64,000 nucleotides of DNA from Lingula anatina. Its lineage: Eukaryota > Brachiopoda > Lingulata > Lingulida > Lingulidae. The DNA lies in the NCBI RefSeq assembly GCF_001039355.2, contig NW_019774391.1, positions 264,377 through 328,376 of the forward strand, read 5' to 3'. The notes beneath the pieces are model-generated. The model made no database searches, was not told the DNA's origin, and saw only the letters and a list, made by a program, of their open reading frames with translations. Each line of letters starts with the position of its first letter. The first letter of the stretch is position 1. Shown piece by piece: positions 33,625 to 44,148 of the stretch. Made by a program: the position numbers and the translations under genes.

Positions 33625-34752
33625 CAGCTAAGATAAGATAAGATAAGAGTTTATTTAGCCAATTATAAAAATCGGAAATCATTTTCCATTGGAGCAATAT
33701 ACAGAGTAAAATAATAAAATAATAAATAAATAAATAAATTAAGAATTTAGCTTTGAGATCAAATTAAAATGCGTCACTGCACTTGGATAAAAGCTGTTTA
33801 AAAAGCGTTTACTGCCTTTAAAAGTTAAAAGTCTACTGTTGCTTGGTGAAAAAGTAAAAAGAGAGGATGCAGGATGGAAAGCGTCTTTCATGGTGCTGAC
33901 AATTCTTTTCTCCATCCTGTCCTTAAAAATATCATCCAGCTTGGGGAGATCTTGCCCGATAATCCTGCTTGCAGTTTTTACAACGTTTGCTAATTTCTTC
34001 CTTTCCTCCCCAGCTGTTCCGCTATACCATATTATAATTCCGTACGCTAGAATGCTTTCAATTACACACCTATAAAAATTGACTAAAATAGGCACACTAT
34101 CAGTAAAAGTTCTCAATGATCTTAAAAAATACAGTCTTTGCCGTGCCTTCTTTACACTCTTTACGGTGTTATCTTTCCAATTCAATTTACTGTTAAGGTG
34201 TATACCAAGTAGTTTAAATTCCTCTACCCTACTAACTTCATCATTACCAATGGTGAGTGGTACCTTTACATTCTGATTCCTTCTAAAATCCACTATCATT
34301 TCTTTGGTTTTAGCTACGTTCAAGATAAGATCATTACTCTCGCACCAGCTTAACAACGACTCAACAGATTCTCTATATGTACTCTCGTCATTATCAGTGA
34401 CTAGCCCCACCAGCGTAGTATCGTCCGCAAATTTCATGAGAAAAGTCCCATCGCTTACACTAGTGCAATCGTAAGTAAAAAGGGAGTAAAGACAAGGTGA
34501 AAGGACGCATCCCTGTGGTGCACCGGTATTTAAGACTGTTATTTTTGAGCTAAATGAGCCGACTTTAACAGATTGTCTTCTATCTAAAAGAAAGTCTAAA
34601 ATCCAGTCACAAATAAAAACAGGTAGCTTAAGATGGTTTAAAAGTTTCAAATATAGTTTTTTTGGCACAATTGTGTTAAAAGCTGAACTGTAGTCAATAA
34701 ATAAAATCCTTGCATAAGAGTTTTTGTTATCTAAGTGTTGTAATGATGGAAG
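33625..34752 (-). pseudogene. 5'-truncated non-LTR retrotransposon with reverse transcriptase domain
   Basis: An open frame from about 34750 to 33739 encodes the palm of a LINE-type reverse transcriptase: [15 protein letters not shown] (motif A aspartate), [18 protein letters not shown], and FADDTTLVG (the catalytic FADD box), then the thumb and a [20 protein letters not shown] segment typical of the CR1/Rex-like group. The element ends at 33629-33655 with (TTATC)n-type repeats on the minus strand. The endonuclease half is missing, so it is truncated on insertion. The intact RT frame over 300 codons suggests a fairly young copy. Confidence 0.9.
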
Positions 34753-35210
34753 AAGAAACGAAGGTTACTGGAGGAAACGGTTTCTGTTATCTTAACTTTA
34801 TATTCAGCACAGTATTCTTTGATATATCGATAAATTCATCGTGTCCTAGTGCGTTTTCAATATTTCGTATCCATTTTTGAACGATCACCATATATCTATT
34901 CAATGCGTCATCTCGAATTTCACTGTATTTTACCAGTGATGACATTTAAATGGCATTTTCTATAAAGGTTGTCTATCTGAAATAACTGTCTATTCAAAGT
35001 TAAAAAATGCTTTTTATATTAAACAAGTTATCAAATTAAATACAAGAAAAAATCATGAAAAGACTGAAAAATAAAAGCGTATTAGAAATAAAAATTTCCT
35101 TCAAAAGCAACATAAATAGTACTTGCAAAATAGTACTTGCACTACATTGTTTATATAGTGTATACAGCCGTTAATAATTTTTATAGGGCATTATAATTAT
35201 ACTAACTTAC
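34753..35210. other. Spacer with no supported gene
   Basis: AT-rich sequence between the retrotransposon and the donor of the exon at 35211; probably intron. Confidence 0.4.
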
Positions 35211-36476
35211 CGCCCTTCACATAAAGTGACTTCATCAGTTTTACTAATATTTGCAATTTCTTCTTATTTTGAATCTCCACCTTCAGAGACACAGGTTTTC
35301 CTTTGGTGATATCGGGGGTTAAGAGCAACTTTTCCAAACACTTCTCTAATTGTCCACTTTCACTGCTTTCCAATAATTTCTCCAGCGACTCCCAACCAAT
35401 GATATTCATATCTATGATGACGCTTCCCACAGAAAGACGGTGATCTGCAGAGCGTATATTCATATTACCAAAGGTCACGGCAACATCTCTTGGGTCAATA
35501 TATATTGCCCTGTGTTCAACTAAATGTGCTATTCCTTCTTCCCCTGGATCTTGTACTTGAGCAATAACCGCAACATGTGTACCTGTTTAAGGAACAATTA
35601 AAAACTAAAAAGAGGTGAGGAGGACTGAAGCCCCCACATATCTCGTGATTCTTCAGTTAATTTGCAACACAAACTGTATATAAGTAGAGACATACAAAAA
35701 AGGTGAAACGAAATCATTCTGATTGCCTTAATACCTAATCTCGGATCATTACGTCATAACTTATCTTTTAGCAAGATAAACTATATATATGTATATATAT
35801 AGAGAGAGAGATAGAGAGAGAGAGAGAAATGTTGTAGGGGGTCAACAGAGCACAGTATGGGTGCTGATGTACAAATGTTTTTTACGTAAGATTCTTGTTA
35901 AAACATTTTTCTTTTTGAAAAGAACACGCAACACATGAAGAATCAACAAAGTGATAATCCAATTTTGAACATAAAATACGATAAAAAATATAGAGATTAC
36001 TTTAGGATTTCCAAATTAAATATCTCAAGATCTTCTACTACATACTTGAATTGGGTTCTGTGTTCAAAATGTTGGACGTTTCATTTACTTCTTGAATGGG
36101 AATATTGGGAATAAACACACATCCCTCTCGGGGATAACGCGGATCTTGGTTATGCTGCTCTTGGACTCCCCGCCCTTGGTTTTGTTGCCCTTGGTCTCCC
36201 CGCCCTCGGTTTTGTTGTCCTTGGTCTCCCTGCCCTTGGTTTTGTTGCCCTTGGTCTCCCCGCCCTTGGTTTTGTTGTCCTTGGTCTCCCCGCCCTTGGT
36301 TTTGTTGTCCTTGGTCTCCCCGCCCTTGGTTTTGTTGTCCTTGGTCCAGTTGCTCGTGACCTGGTTGCTCGTTATTATGTGGAATGTTGCCATTGGGTTG
36401 AAAGCGAACTGATTGGACCGTAGAAACTCTGTTGTGGGTCTGTATGCAACCCATGGGCAATGAAAATGCGCATGCT
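35211..36476 (-). CDS. Two exons of an unrecognised gene; first encodes a (DQGQQNQGRG)n repeat
   Basis: Exon 36046-36476 (acceptor TTTTTAAAG, donor CAA|GTATG) encodes ACAFSLPMGCIQTHN, then about six decapeptide repeats DQGQQNQGRG, then a link ending in NTEPNS. Exon 35211-35582 (acceptor AAACAG, donor GGGCG|GTAAGT) encodes 123 residues including HVAVIAQVQDPGEEGIAHLV and RLSVGSVIIDMNIIGWESLE, then a helical Leu/Lys-rich end. The split codon A|GT gives Ser and keeps the frame. 'GSVII' after a beta-strand and before paired helices resembles small alpha/beta modules found in large invertebrate immune-type proteins; this is a guess. The gene continues on the minus strand (exit phase 1), with exons not located with certainty. 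Confidence 0.5.
36157..36350. repeat. Coding minisatellite, 30-bp unit
   Basis: About six tandem 30-bp units, each with the core 'ttgttgtccttggtctccccgccc' type sequence split as TTGTTGTCCTTGG + TCTCCCCGCCC. Read on the minus strand they give DQGQQNQGRG. Neighbouring units are nearly identical, pointing to recent expansion; the whole tract stays in frame. Confidence 0.9.
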
Positions 36477-36625
36477 CTTTAAAAAGAGAAAGAATTGCAG
36501 AAGATAACTCTGTGAATGATGGCAGATTCTCGTCAGACTATTTAAAAAATTTAAACCAAGGTAAAATATAAATGAATGATTAAAACTATGAAGCATTACA
36601 GGTAACCTGTTTTGGAAACTTTGGA

Positions 36626-36796
36626 TTAAAGTCATAATAACTCTTCGTTTTGGCCAAAAATACGATTTTCCTGGAAAAAACGGCAATTTTCCCGTACTTA
36701 CCAATGGTCAACGACCCCATTCCTGCATTCAAAGTTAATCCATGGTTTTTTCCTAAACGTACGGTTTTTTGTTAAAATCTCTTAAGAGATTTTAAC
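36626..36796 (-). mobile_element. Inverted half-copy of the TTAAAGGGATAAT MITE with the same 26-base palindrome
   Basis: Matches the right half of 24692-25037 in reverse, from its TTAAAG...ATAATAACTCTTCG end at 36626 to the perfect palindrome at 36771-36796 (GTTAAAATCTCTT plus reverse complement). The 36.6-kb copy is diverged in the body, but the palindrome is unchanged. Confidence 0.75.
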
Positions 36797-36902
36797 TGAC
36801 GGAGCCCTCTCTCTGACATGGCAGTCACGCGATATCGAGCGATAGTTTCTGGTGACCTACTTAGAACCGCGGGAAAAACAGACAACAACAACACTATATA
36901 AC

Positions 36903-36933
36903 CAAGGAGTTATAACAGAAGGAGATTACACGC
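36903..36933 (+). repeat. CAAGGAGTTATAAC terminal-type repeat (left orientation)
   Basis: CAAGGAGTTATAACAGAAGG plus eleven further bases (31 bp) are identical to the reverse complement of 40753-40783 and of 44118-44148. The pair 36903/40783 could be the terminal inverted repeats of a 3.9-kb element; no flanking duplication is evident. Confidence 0.7.
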
Positions 36934-38479
36934 AAGCCTTTCTATTGTCCGATGTCTGTTACGGTGGGCGGAGCTAGCTACGGGGGGCCTCCTGTCTTGA
37001 AAGGTTTCGTCTGGGTCGCTCTCCTCCGCTTGGAGATTGATTTTATATGCGTTATTTCGCGTTAGAATTCGACATCAGTAGTGTCAAAGCGGCGCTGTAT
37101 GCTGACGATTTTTTTCACAGGTAGGTATTTGGACGATGTGCTGGGAGGGAACGATATCATAGAAAGCGATTATAAGGTGGTGACTGAGGATGGTCGCCAT
37201 GAGTTTTTTTTGAGTCGGTGATAGACGGCTTTTCTTTTGCACAACACAGTGAAAAATCACCAAGGATAAGTCAAAAGAAAACGTCCCAACTGCAGTTTGT
37301 GAAAATGACATTCAAGTGAACGTCTGTCCTCACTGCCAAAGGGCATAATATTAATACATAAACGTTTGGACCCCCCTGCCCTTTGGTCCCATAAACATAT
37401 ACATTGAGACAGTGCCTATAAGCTTTGTGACTGGTTTTAAATTTCTTTAAGTATTTTTTTCTCTCACTCGGTATAATTTTAATATCATAATGCATTAAAG
37501 TGAAATTTAATCAAAGGTTGAGGCAATGCCACGACATGTCAGTTAACTAAATACTCGTTATAAATTTCTTTATCTTGGAAATCTCCCTTTTTATTTTCAG
37601 GATTATTTTGACACATACTAACACTTCTTATTTGTCGGTAAACAAATGCACAGTGCTAAACATTAAGAATAATTTTTATTCATTCATAAATATATTTATG
37701 TACAAAATATATCAGAAATGTTAGTATTAACTGAGCTCTTTAAGGTGAAACAAAGATGAGAATTTTGAATTTCAAACTATTATTTACTATATTAACTTAA
37801 AATATCTTTTAAGTCAACTCTATACTCAAGCATCATGATAGTAGCATCTGTGAGTAAAACCATTTTATTCTATCAATAGAAGAACAAAAACAAAATTTTA
37901 CACATAAGCAGTAATTAATGAAGTCATAAGAATGATTAAGTTGATATAGTTTTCCAAGTTTTATGCAGTCTGTGTTGGAATTTTTTTCAACCGTGCAAAT
38001 AGAAATAATTATATTCTTTTTTATCTGACTTGCTGATACCAGTCTGTGCCAGATACTATTCTACTCACAGGCCAGCAAGGTCTGAGAATCTAATGGGCCG
38101 AATGAAAAAAAAAAAAAACCTAGAAGATAAAGTGGCTAATTCTTACAAATAGGATAAAAAACATGGGATTTTCAAAAGGTTATAATGAATCAAGACAACA
38201 CTTAGTAAGAACATTTATAAAATGAACTGGAGTACATGTTACAGCTGAAAAAATTAACTTGGCCAGTATGTGACTGCTTTAAAGAAATTTCACTGAAACA
38301 GTCCAAATTTTACTGGCAATCAAGTAGACTGTTATACCATTGCACTCAACAAATTATATATAGGTTTTTAATTTTTTTCCACGTGACAGTAACATAAAAT
38401 TTATGTCAACTTTTGAAATGTATAGAGTCAGTTAGGTGACTGAAAATATTTTAAAATGTCATGAAGGAGCACTATTAAT
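36934..38479. other. No supported gene
   Basis: AT-rich sequence downstream of the small 80-aa gene, including its 3' UTR. Nothing recognisable. Confidence 0.4.
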
Positions 38480-40628
38480 TTAATGCAATCTCTGTTGGCC
38501 AGTCTTATCCAGTTTCTTCTCCAAAAAGGACAACTCAAGTGAGAATTTCTTCAGGGCCTTTTCTTCTGCCTTGCCAATGTCATGCCACTCAGAAAAGAGA
38601 GAAACCTGTAGGTTAGAAAAAAAAACAAAATAATAGCATTATGAACTACTAGTATCCATGTAGACATTATGGAATTACGCAGTGAAGTTTAATGTGTCTT
38701 GTTATGACTTGACTGAAATAATGTTCACCACATAAATGAACAATTTACAACTAAATTTATATAGAATATCAAGATTCATGATCACAAGCTAATAACCCCA
38801 AGAAATTGAAAGAAATTGTACTTATTACAAGAAATTATTTAAATCCGCCCTGGTTCCTACTCTTCTGACAGGACAAAAAGGGGATTTCAGAGAGGCTGGT
38901 TGCTAAAAGGAAAATGCCCAAGGTTGTTGTATTTTGAAAAAAAATTTAAAAAAGGGTACTGTTGTTAGTGAATGTTTAATGCATTGTAGGCATTATGACA
39001 AAAGTAACTTACCCCAGACACGCTGACCTCCTTTTTTCATTGACATTTTTAAATTTTTTCCAGCCTGACCATAATTCATGTATTCAATGCAGCCTTCTCC
39101 CATATCTATAATAGAATAAAAAAAACTTGAGTAGTGTTAAGATAAGCATGTAAAATCCATTATCAATTTTGAGAGAATTTCTGTTTCAACACTGCAAGAT
39201 GAAATATTTACTTTCAAGTAATGAATAAACCTTAATAGAGTTCTATTCTTTAGTAACCACCAAGGCAAAGCTTCTTTCTTAAAATGAACAGAAATATCCA
39301 AGCTTGCCACCTAACATGCCAAAGTAGTGAAGTATAATTAAAGTAGAGAAGCAAGTACCCCTTAATTATAGAGGTGTCTTACACAATAAGGTGTGTCGAA
39401 CACACCTTGACTCAAAGGGAGATGTGTAGTGAGATAACAGGTTAAGTAATTGGTATATCCTAGGTGAACTTAAAACCTTTAGACTTTAAATTAAAAGCAC
39501 CAGGATTCATATGTGTTCTTTTTTCAAAGGTTTAATATAAATTAAAACACATATATGTAAAAAGAAGACTAAATAAGTTAAAAATAACTATGCCATAAAG
39601 TCAAACTTCCTGTTAGACCGCCATGATGGAAAATGCTGGGTGGAGGCAAAATTTTCCAGTCAAAAAAACTGAGCACTTTACTTTAACAACAAAGTTACCA
39701 CTCCAAAGCCACCCACCATGGTGAGAAGAAAAATGATGACCAACTGTCATGATAAGTCTTTTTAGATTTAAACATGAAAAAGGTAAAGGCCAAAATGGTA
39801 CATTTACCCATAACACTAGAGTAAAAAATTGGTATTCTGAACAAATCAGGTTATTTTTTTCAAGAAATATTGGAGCAGTATCCATGCAATATATACCACG
39901 CCACGACCAAGATGTTCAAGAATCTAAACACACCAAATTTTTTTATAATCTTGCATTTGAAAAGTACAAAAAGCGGTAAGGCTTTTGGCCGTAACAAGCG
40001 TAACACTTTTTGATCGGAACTCATGAAAATTGTCAATTGTCGTATCCAAGCTAGACCACATGTAAAATCGCAAAAAAAAAACAATACTGCTCAAGCAAGT
40101 GTGTTGCACACATAACAATTAGTTAAATTTTATGACTGTCATGTGACACAAGTTTCAAAAAGTAGGAGGAAAATGTCTTTTGGAGTAATTTTTTTTCGAA
40201 ATATTAACAAGATGGCGGCTTAAGCATCTGCTTGTTATTCGGCTACTGAAAGTGCACCTAAGTTTTATTCTTTGCTATTGCCACAAATTACTTAACAATT
40301 GCAACTGTATAAAGACCAAACTTTCTTCATCTGATACTATATTTATAGGCACTTGTTATGAGTGGGAAATATTTTTCGTGCAATATTTATTCTCCACACA
40401 CCACCTCGCGAGATCAACGTGTAGCTGGACACTTACACAGTGAGACCCTACGACATAAAAGTTGCAATTTATCTTCATATTTCGTGTAGTTATGCATTTA
40501 AAAGCACTTACCTGTTTTTTGAAAACCTTGTCCAACGTAATATCATATAAATTCTGTAATTCTCTCATTTTAAGAAACTTTTGACTGCGTTTCTGTTTGT
40601 GTCCTCTCCAAACGACAGACGAAGGCAT
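38480..40628 (-). CDS. Small two-exon gene, 80-aa basic helical protein
   Basis: Exon 1 is 40512-40628: ATG, 39 codons starting MPSSVVWRGHKQKRSQ and ending DKVFKKQ at a GTAAGT donor. Exon 2 is 38480-38605: acceptor CTACAG, 41 codons (SLFSEWHDIGKAEEKALKKF, then SLELSFLEKKLDKT) ending in TAA. Both junctions are phase 0, so the frame is continuous. The product is Lys-rich and mostly helical, possibly a short coiled coil. A YY1-like AAGATGGCGGC motif lies at 40209-40219, within the first intron. I do not recognise the family. An extra exon between the two cannot be excluded; one candidate at 39013-39105 does not fit the phase. Exon 1 and most of the intron are duplicated at 42370-44148. Confidence 0.5.
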
Positions 40629-40783
40629 CTATTCTGACAAACGAGATTTAAACGAGAGTAACAATTAAGCGTAACAGAGATAGGCATCCATTGTTCTCTG
40701 GGTTCTATTCATTCCGACCAATGAGAGACCGTAATACGGGCTCCACCCCCACGCGTGTAATCTCCTTCTGTTATAACTCCTTG
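39238..40783. repeat. Segmental duplication, copy 1
   Basis: About 1.55 kb are duplicated in direct orientation at 42370-44148, with about 5 percent divergence by eye. The right edge is the CAAGGAGTTATAAC motif (inverted) in both copies. Copy 1 includes exon 1 of the 80-aa gene with an intact ATG. Confidence 0.9.
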
Positions 40784-40834
40784 ATGGAATTAAGTTTTAT
40801 TTCAATTGTAAACTTGAAGTCACTTGCTAAGGGT

Positions 40835-41065
40835 GATTTCCCAGAGATTTAGATCAATCTAAAGATTAAGTTTTAGATCGACCTAACTCCCTGGGGGTTC
40901 ACGCTAAATTGCAGTCAGCCAAGCGGGCACCATAGTTAATTACCCCCTTACAGCTTTTAGTAGGCGGGACAGACGCTTAAGCCGGCCAAGCTTACAGTAA
41001 TCTAGTGAGACTCCCCAGAGGGATAGATTGATCTAAAAATCTATGGAAATGGGATGTTAGATTGA
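40835..41065. mobile_element. Foldback MITE with GATCGACCTAACTCC arms
   Basis: The left arm 'agatcgacctaactccctgg' near 40878-40896 pairs with 'ccccagagggatagattgatct' near 41011-41032, and outer arms 'gattt[agat]' pair with 'aatctatggaaatggg'. The interior phrase 'gcagtcagcc..gcgggcacc..agttaatt' is shared with 42596-42800. It lies between the 80-aa gene and the MYG1 exons. Confidence 0.65.
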
Positions 41066-41106
41066 TATGGAGTTGACGTTCCCTTTATTTTTCTTTGTTA
41101 TTTCAG

Positions 41107-41423
41107 AACGTTCAAGGAGACTATGAATTCACTGTGTCCAGATAAACAATGGCAGACCAAACTTAGTAGTGCAGGATTGGTTTATGTCCATTTTGGAAAA
41201 TCTATTATTGCACAACTACTTAACAAAAGCCCAGAAGACCCAATCACAAGCAGCATTTTTGACAAAGTTTATGAAAATTTTGTGGAAGAAATTGATGCTA
41301 TAGACAATGGAATCTCACAGACTGATGGCGTGCCAAGGTACAATTATGTGTTGCATAAGAGTAGCTCCACATATTCAGGGCACATTGAAATTAAGAGTTC
41401 ATGTTGTTTTACATATCAGAAAA

Positions 41424-41464
<41 letters not shown>

Positions 41465-42184
41465 CGCGTGGGTGTCAGTTTAAAGGTCATTATTTGTATG
41501 GCTTTCTTTTTTTCTCTTTATTGGATGAAAATAGTTGAAAAAATAATGAAGGTTAAAAAAATGTTTAAATGCAGAGTTATAATGGGCAGAGACCCTTGAC
41601 TATAATCAAGGGTGACTGCCACCAATAAGAGATTTCAGCAATTATATCTCATGCAACTTAGAATGTCTTCATTTGAGGTTACGCCTGCTTTTTAGTATGG
41701 AGTACATATTATAATTCATGAAATTTGCCTTTTTCAGGTATCACATAAGCACTACACTCAGCAGTAGAGTGAGCTATTTAAACCCAGCATGGAATCAGGG
41801 CAATGTGGATGCTGATGTAAGTGTTAGGAGAAAGGTGTATCATTTTTATGTCTCATGACATATTTTACATCAGTGATAAGACAAACCGTATCATTCAACC
41901 TTAGTTTTTTTTAAACTTTGTTATAAATATAATTAATCTTTTAATAGATGAGCAATGTTTTGAAAATTTGGACAAGGTGCAGTCTTTAACTTAAGCACCA
42001 GTTTCCTCTCTTACTGCAAAACTGGTGTTGTTTATGCATAATTTTGCTCTTTATATTTAAGACTAGGTTTCATAAAGCTATGGAAATGGTTGGAGCAGAG
42101 TTCTTGGACAGGGTCTCCTATTACACTGATTCATGGCTGCCAGCAAGAACCCTTGTGGAAAAAGCACTGGCAGGTCGCTTCAAG
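41107..42184 (+). CDS. MYG1: MYG1 exonuclease, three internal exons only (fragment)
   Basis: Exons 41107-41337, 41738-41816 and 42062-42184, all GT-AG with matching phases. They encode RTFKETMNSLCPDKQWQTKL, then VYENFVEEIDAIDNGIS, then TTLSSRVSYLNPAWN and SYYTDSWLPARTLVEKALAG. These match the middle of the MYG1 (C12orf10/UPF0160) family, a DHH-like 3'-5' RNA exonuclease of nucleolus and mitochondria. The N-terminal part with the metal-binding His/Asp motifs should precede 41107, and the C-terminal CPWKEHLY-type part should follow 42184. I find neither in the window; instead a duplicated segment starts at 42370. It may be a partial gene copy, or the remaining exons may be lost or misplaced in the assembly. 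A (GT)n tract (41428-41462) lies in the first intron. Confidence 0.85.
41428..41462. repeat. (GT)n microsatellite
   Basis: About 17 GT units within the intron between the first two MYG1 exons. Confidence 0.95.
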
Positions 42185-42369
42185 GTAAGGCAGACATTAT
42201 TTTGTGCCATAACATTCAATTTTCTTTATACTAAAGATTCAAGGAAAACTTATTTAACTAATGAATTGTTTTAAAATTAAAATTGAACTTCTGTGCCATA
42301 GCTCTAATGTATCATCTAGTTGCATGGTTTAATGTATAATAATTACACAATTTAGACGTGANCACTGAT

Positions 42370-44148
42370 AGGGTTCTATTCTTTTGTAACCACCGAGGCA
42401 AAGCTTTTTTCTTAAAATGAACTGAAACATCCAAGCTTGCCACCTAACATGCCAAAGTAGTGAAGTATAATTAAAGTAGAGAAGCAAGTACCCCTTAATT
42501 AGAGGTGTCTTACACAATAAGGTGTGTCTTACACACCTTGGCTCAAAGGGAGATGTGTAGTGAGCTAACAGGTAAAGTAATTGGTGGAGCCTAACACCCC
42601 ATTTCCATAGATTAGATCGACCTACTTTGGATCGACCTAACTCCCTTGGGGATTCGCGCTGAATAGCTGTCAGCCGGGCGGACACGAAAGTTAATTGCCC
42701 CTTACGGCTTGTAGTGGGCGGGGACGGACACTTAAGGGGGATTATCTGACGGTAGTCTGGTGAGACTCCCCGCGGTGATAGATCGATCTAAAGTTGTGAG
42801 AATAGACCCTAGGAGAACTTAAAACCTTAAGACTTTAAATTAAGAAGCACCAGGATTCATGTGTGTTCTTTTTTCAAAGGTTTAATATGAATTAAAACAT
42901 ATATATGTAAAAAGAAGACTAAATAAGTTTAAAATAACTATACCAAAGACACTGTGAAGTCAAACTTCCCGTTCGACCGCCATGATGGAAAATGCTGTGT
43001 GGAGGCAAAACTTTTCCAGTCAAAATAACTGAGCACCTTACTTTAACAACAAAGTTACCACTCCAAAGCCACCCACCATGGTGAGAAGAAAAATGATGAC
43101 CAACTGTCATGATAAGTCCTCTTAGTTTTAAACACGAAAAAGGTAAAGGCAAAAATGGTACATTTACCCATAACACTAAAGTAAAAAATGGGTATTCTGA
43201 ACAAAACAGGTTATTTTTTTCTAGAAATATTGGAGCAATACCCATGCAATATATACCAAGCCACGACCAAGATGTTCAAGAATCTAAACACACCAAAATC
43301 TTTTATAATCACGCATTTGAAAAGTGCAAAAAAAAACGTTCAGGCTTTTGGCCGTAAAAGCGTAACACTTTTTGATCTGGACTCATGAAAATTGACCCTT
43401 GTCGTATTCAAGCTAGACCACATGTAAAATCGTAAAAACCAACAATACTGCTCAAGAAAATGTATTGTACACACACCAATTAGTTAAATTTTATGACTGT
43501 CATGTGATACAAGTATCAAAAAGTAGGAGGAAAATGTCTTTTGGAGTTTTTTTTTTTTTTTTTCGAAACATAAACAAGATGGCGGCTTATGCATCTGCTT
43601 GTTATTAGGCTACTGAAAGTGCACCTAAGTTTTATTCTATGCTATTGCCACAAATAACTAAACAATTGCAACTGTATAAAGACCAAACTTTCTTCATCTG
43701 ATACTATATTTATAAGCACTTGTTATGAGTGGGAAATATTTTTCGTGCAATATTTATTCTCCACACACCACCTCGCGAGATCGACGTGGAGCTGGACACT
43801 TACACAGTGAGACCCCACGGCATAAAAGTTGCAATTTATCTTCATATTTCTAGTAGTTATGCATTTAAAAGCACTTACCTGTTTTTTGATAACCTTATCC
43901 AACGTTATATCCTCTGCACTCTGTAATTCTCTCACTTTAAGAAACATTTGACTGCGTTTCTGTTTGTATCCTCTCCAAACGACAGACGAAGGCACCTATT
44001 CTGACAAACGAGATTTAAACGAGAGTAACAGAAAGCGTAACAGAGATAGGAACCCATTGTTCTCTGGGTTCTATTCATTCCGACCAATGAGAGACCGTAA
44101 TACGGCTCCGCCCCCACGCGTGTAATCTCCTTCTGTTATAACTCCTTG
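42370..44148. pseudogene. Segmental duplication, copy 2, with dead exon 1 of the 80-aa gene
   Basis: Direct copy of 39238-40783, enlarged by a foldback element at about 42590-42805. Exon 1 of the small gene is present at about 43879-43995 with the GTAAGT donor kept. The start codon is GTG instead of ATG, and a stop lies just upstream in frame, so the copy cannot start normally. Missense changes (H to Y, K to M, NLY to SAE) also occur. No copy of exon 2 follows it. A single N at 42362 sits close to the left boundary. Confidence 0.8.
42590..42805. mobile_element. Foldback MITE inserted in duplication copy 2
   Basis: Copy 1 (about 39458-39470) reads 'aattggtatatcctaggtgaac' continuously in this place. 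Copy 2 reads 'ggagccta', then the element (left arm 'ccatttccatagattagatcgacc', right arm 'gatagatcgatctaaagttgtgagaat'), then 'ccctaggagaac'. CCTA on both sides may be the target duplication. The interior shares phrases with the element at 40835-41065. Confidence 0.75.

Noticed and set aside
35780-35826. TA/GA-rich tract examined as a possible CRISPR-like or regulatory array
   Set aside because: It is a simple-sequence microsatellite; there are no spacers or repeat units.
39013-39105. Candidate minus-strand exon (MGEGCIEYMNYGQAGKNLKM) between the two exons of the 80-aa gene
   Set aside because: It has good acceptor and donor sites, but its only open phase does not fit the phase-0 exons on either side, and inclusion would introduce a stop. 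It may be a poison exon or chance.
39613-43245. Parallel ~90-108 codon frames (39613-39885 and 42919-43245, minus) in both duplication copies, e.g. LIMTVGHHFSSHHGGWLWSG
   Set aside because: They are similar only because the DNA is duplicated. There is no splice context and no recognisable protein, and most differences between the copies are not biased to synonymous sites as far as I can see.
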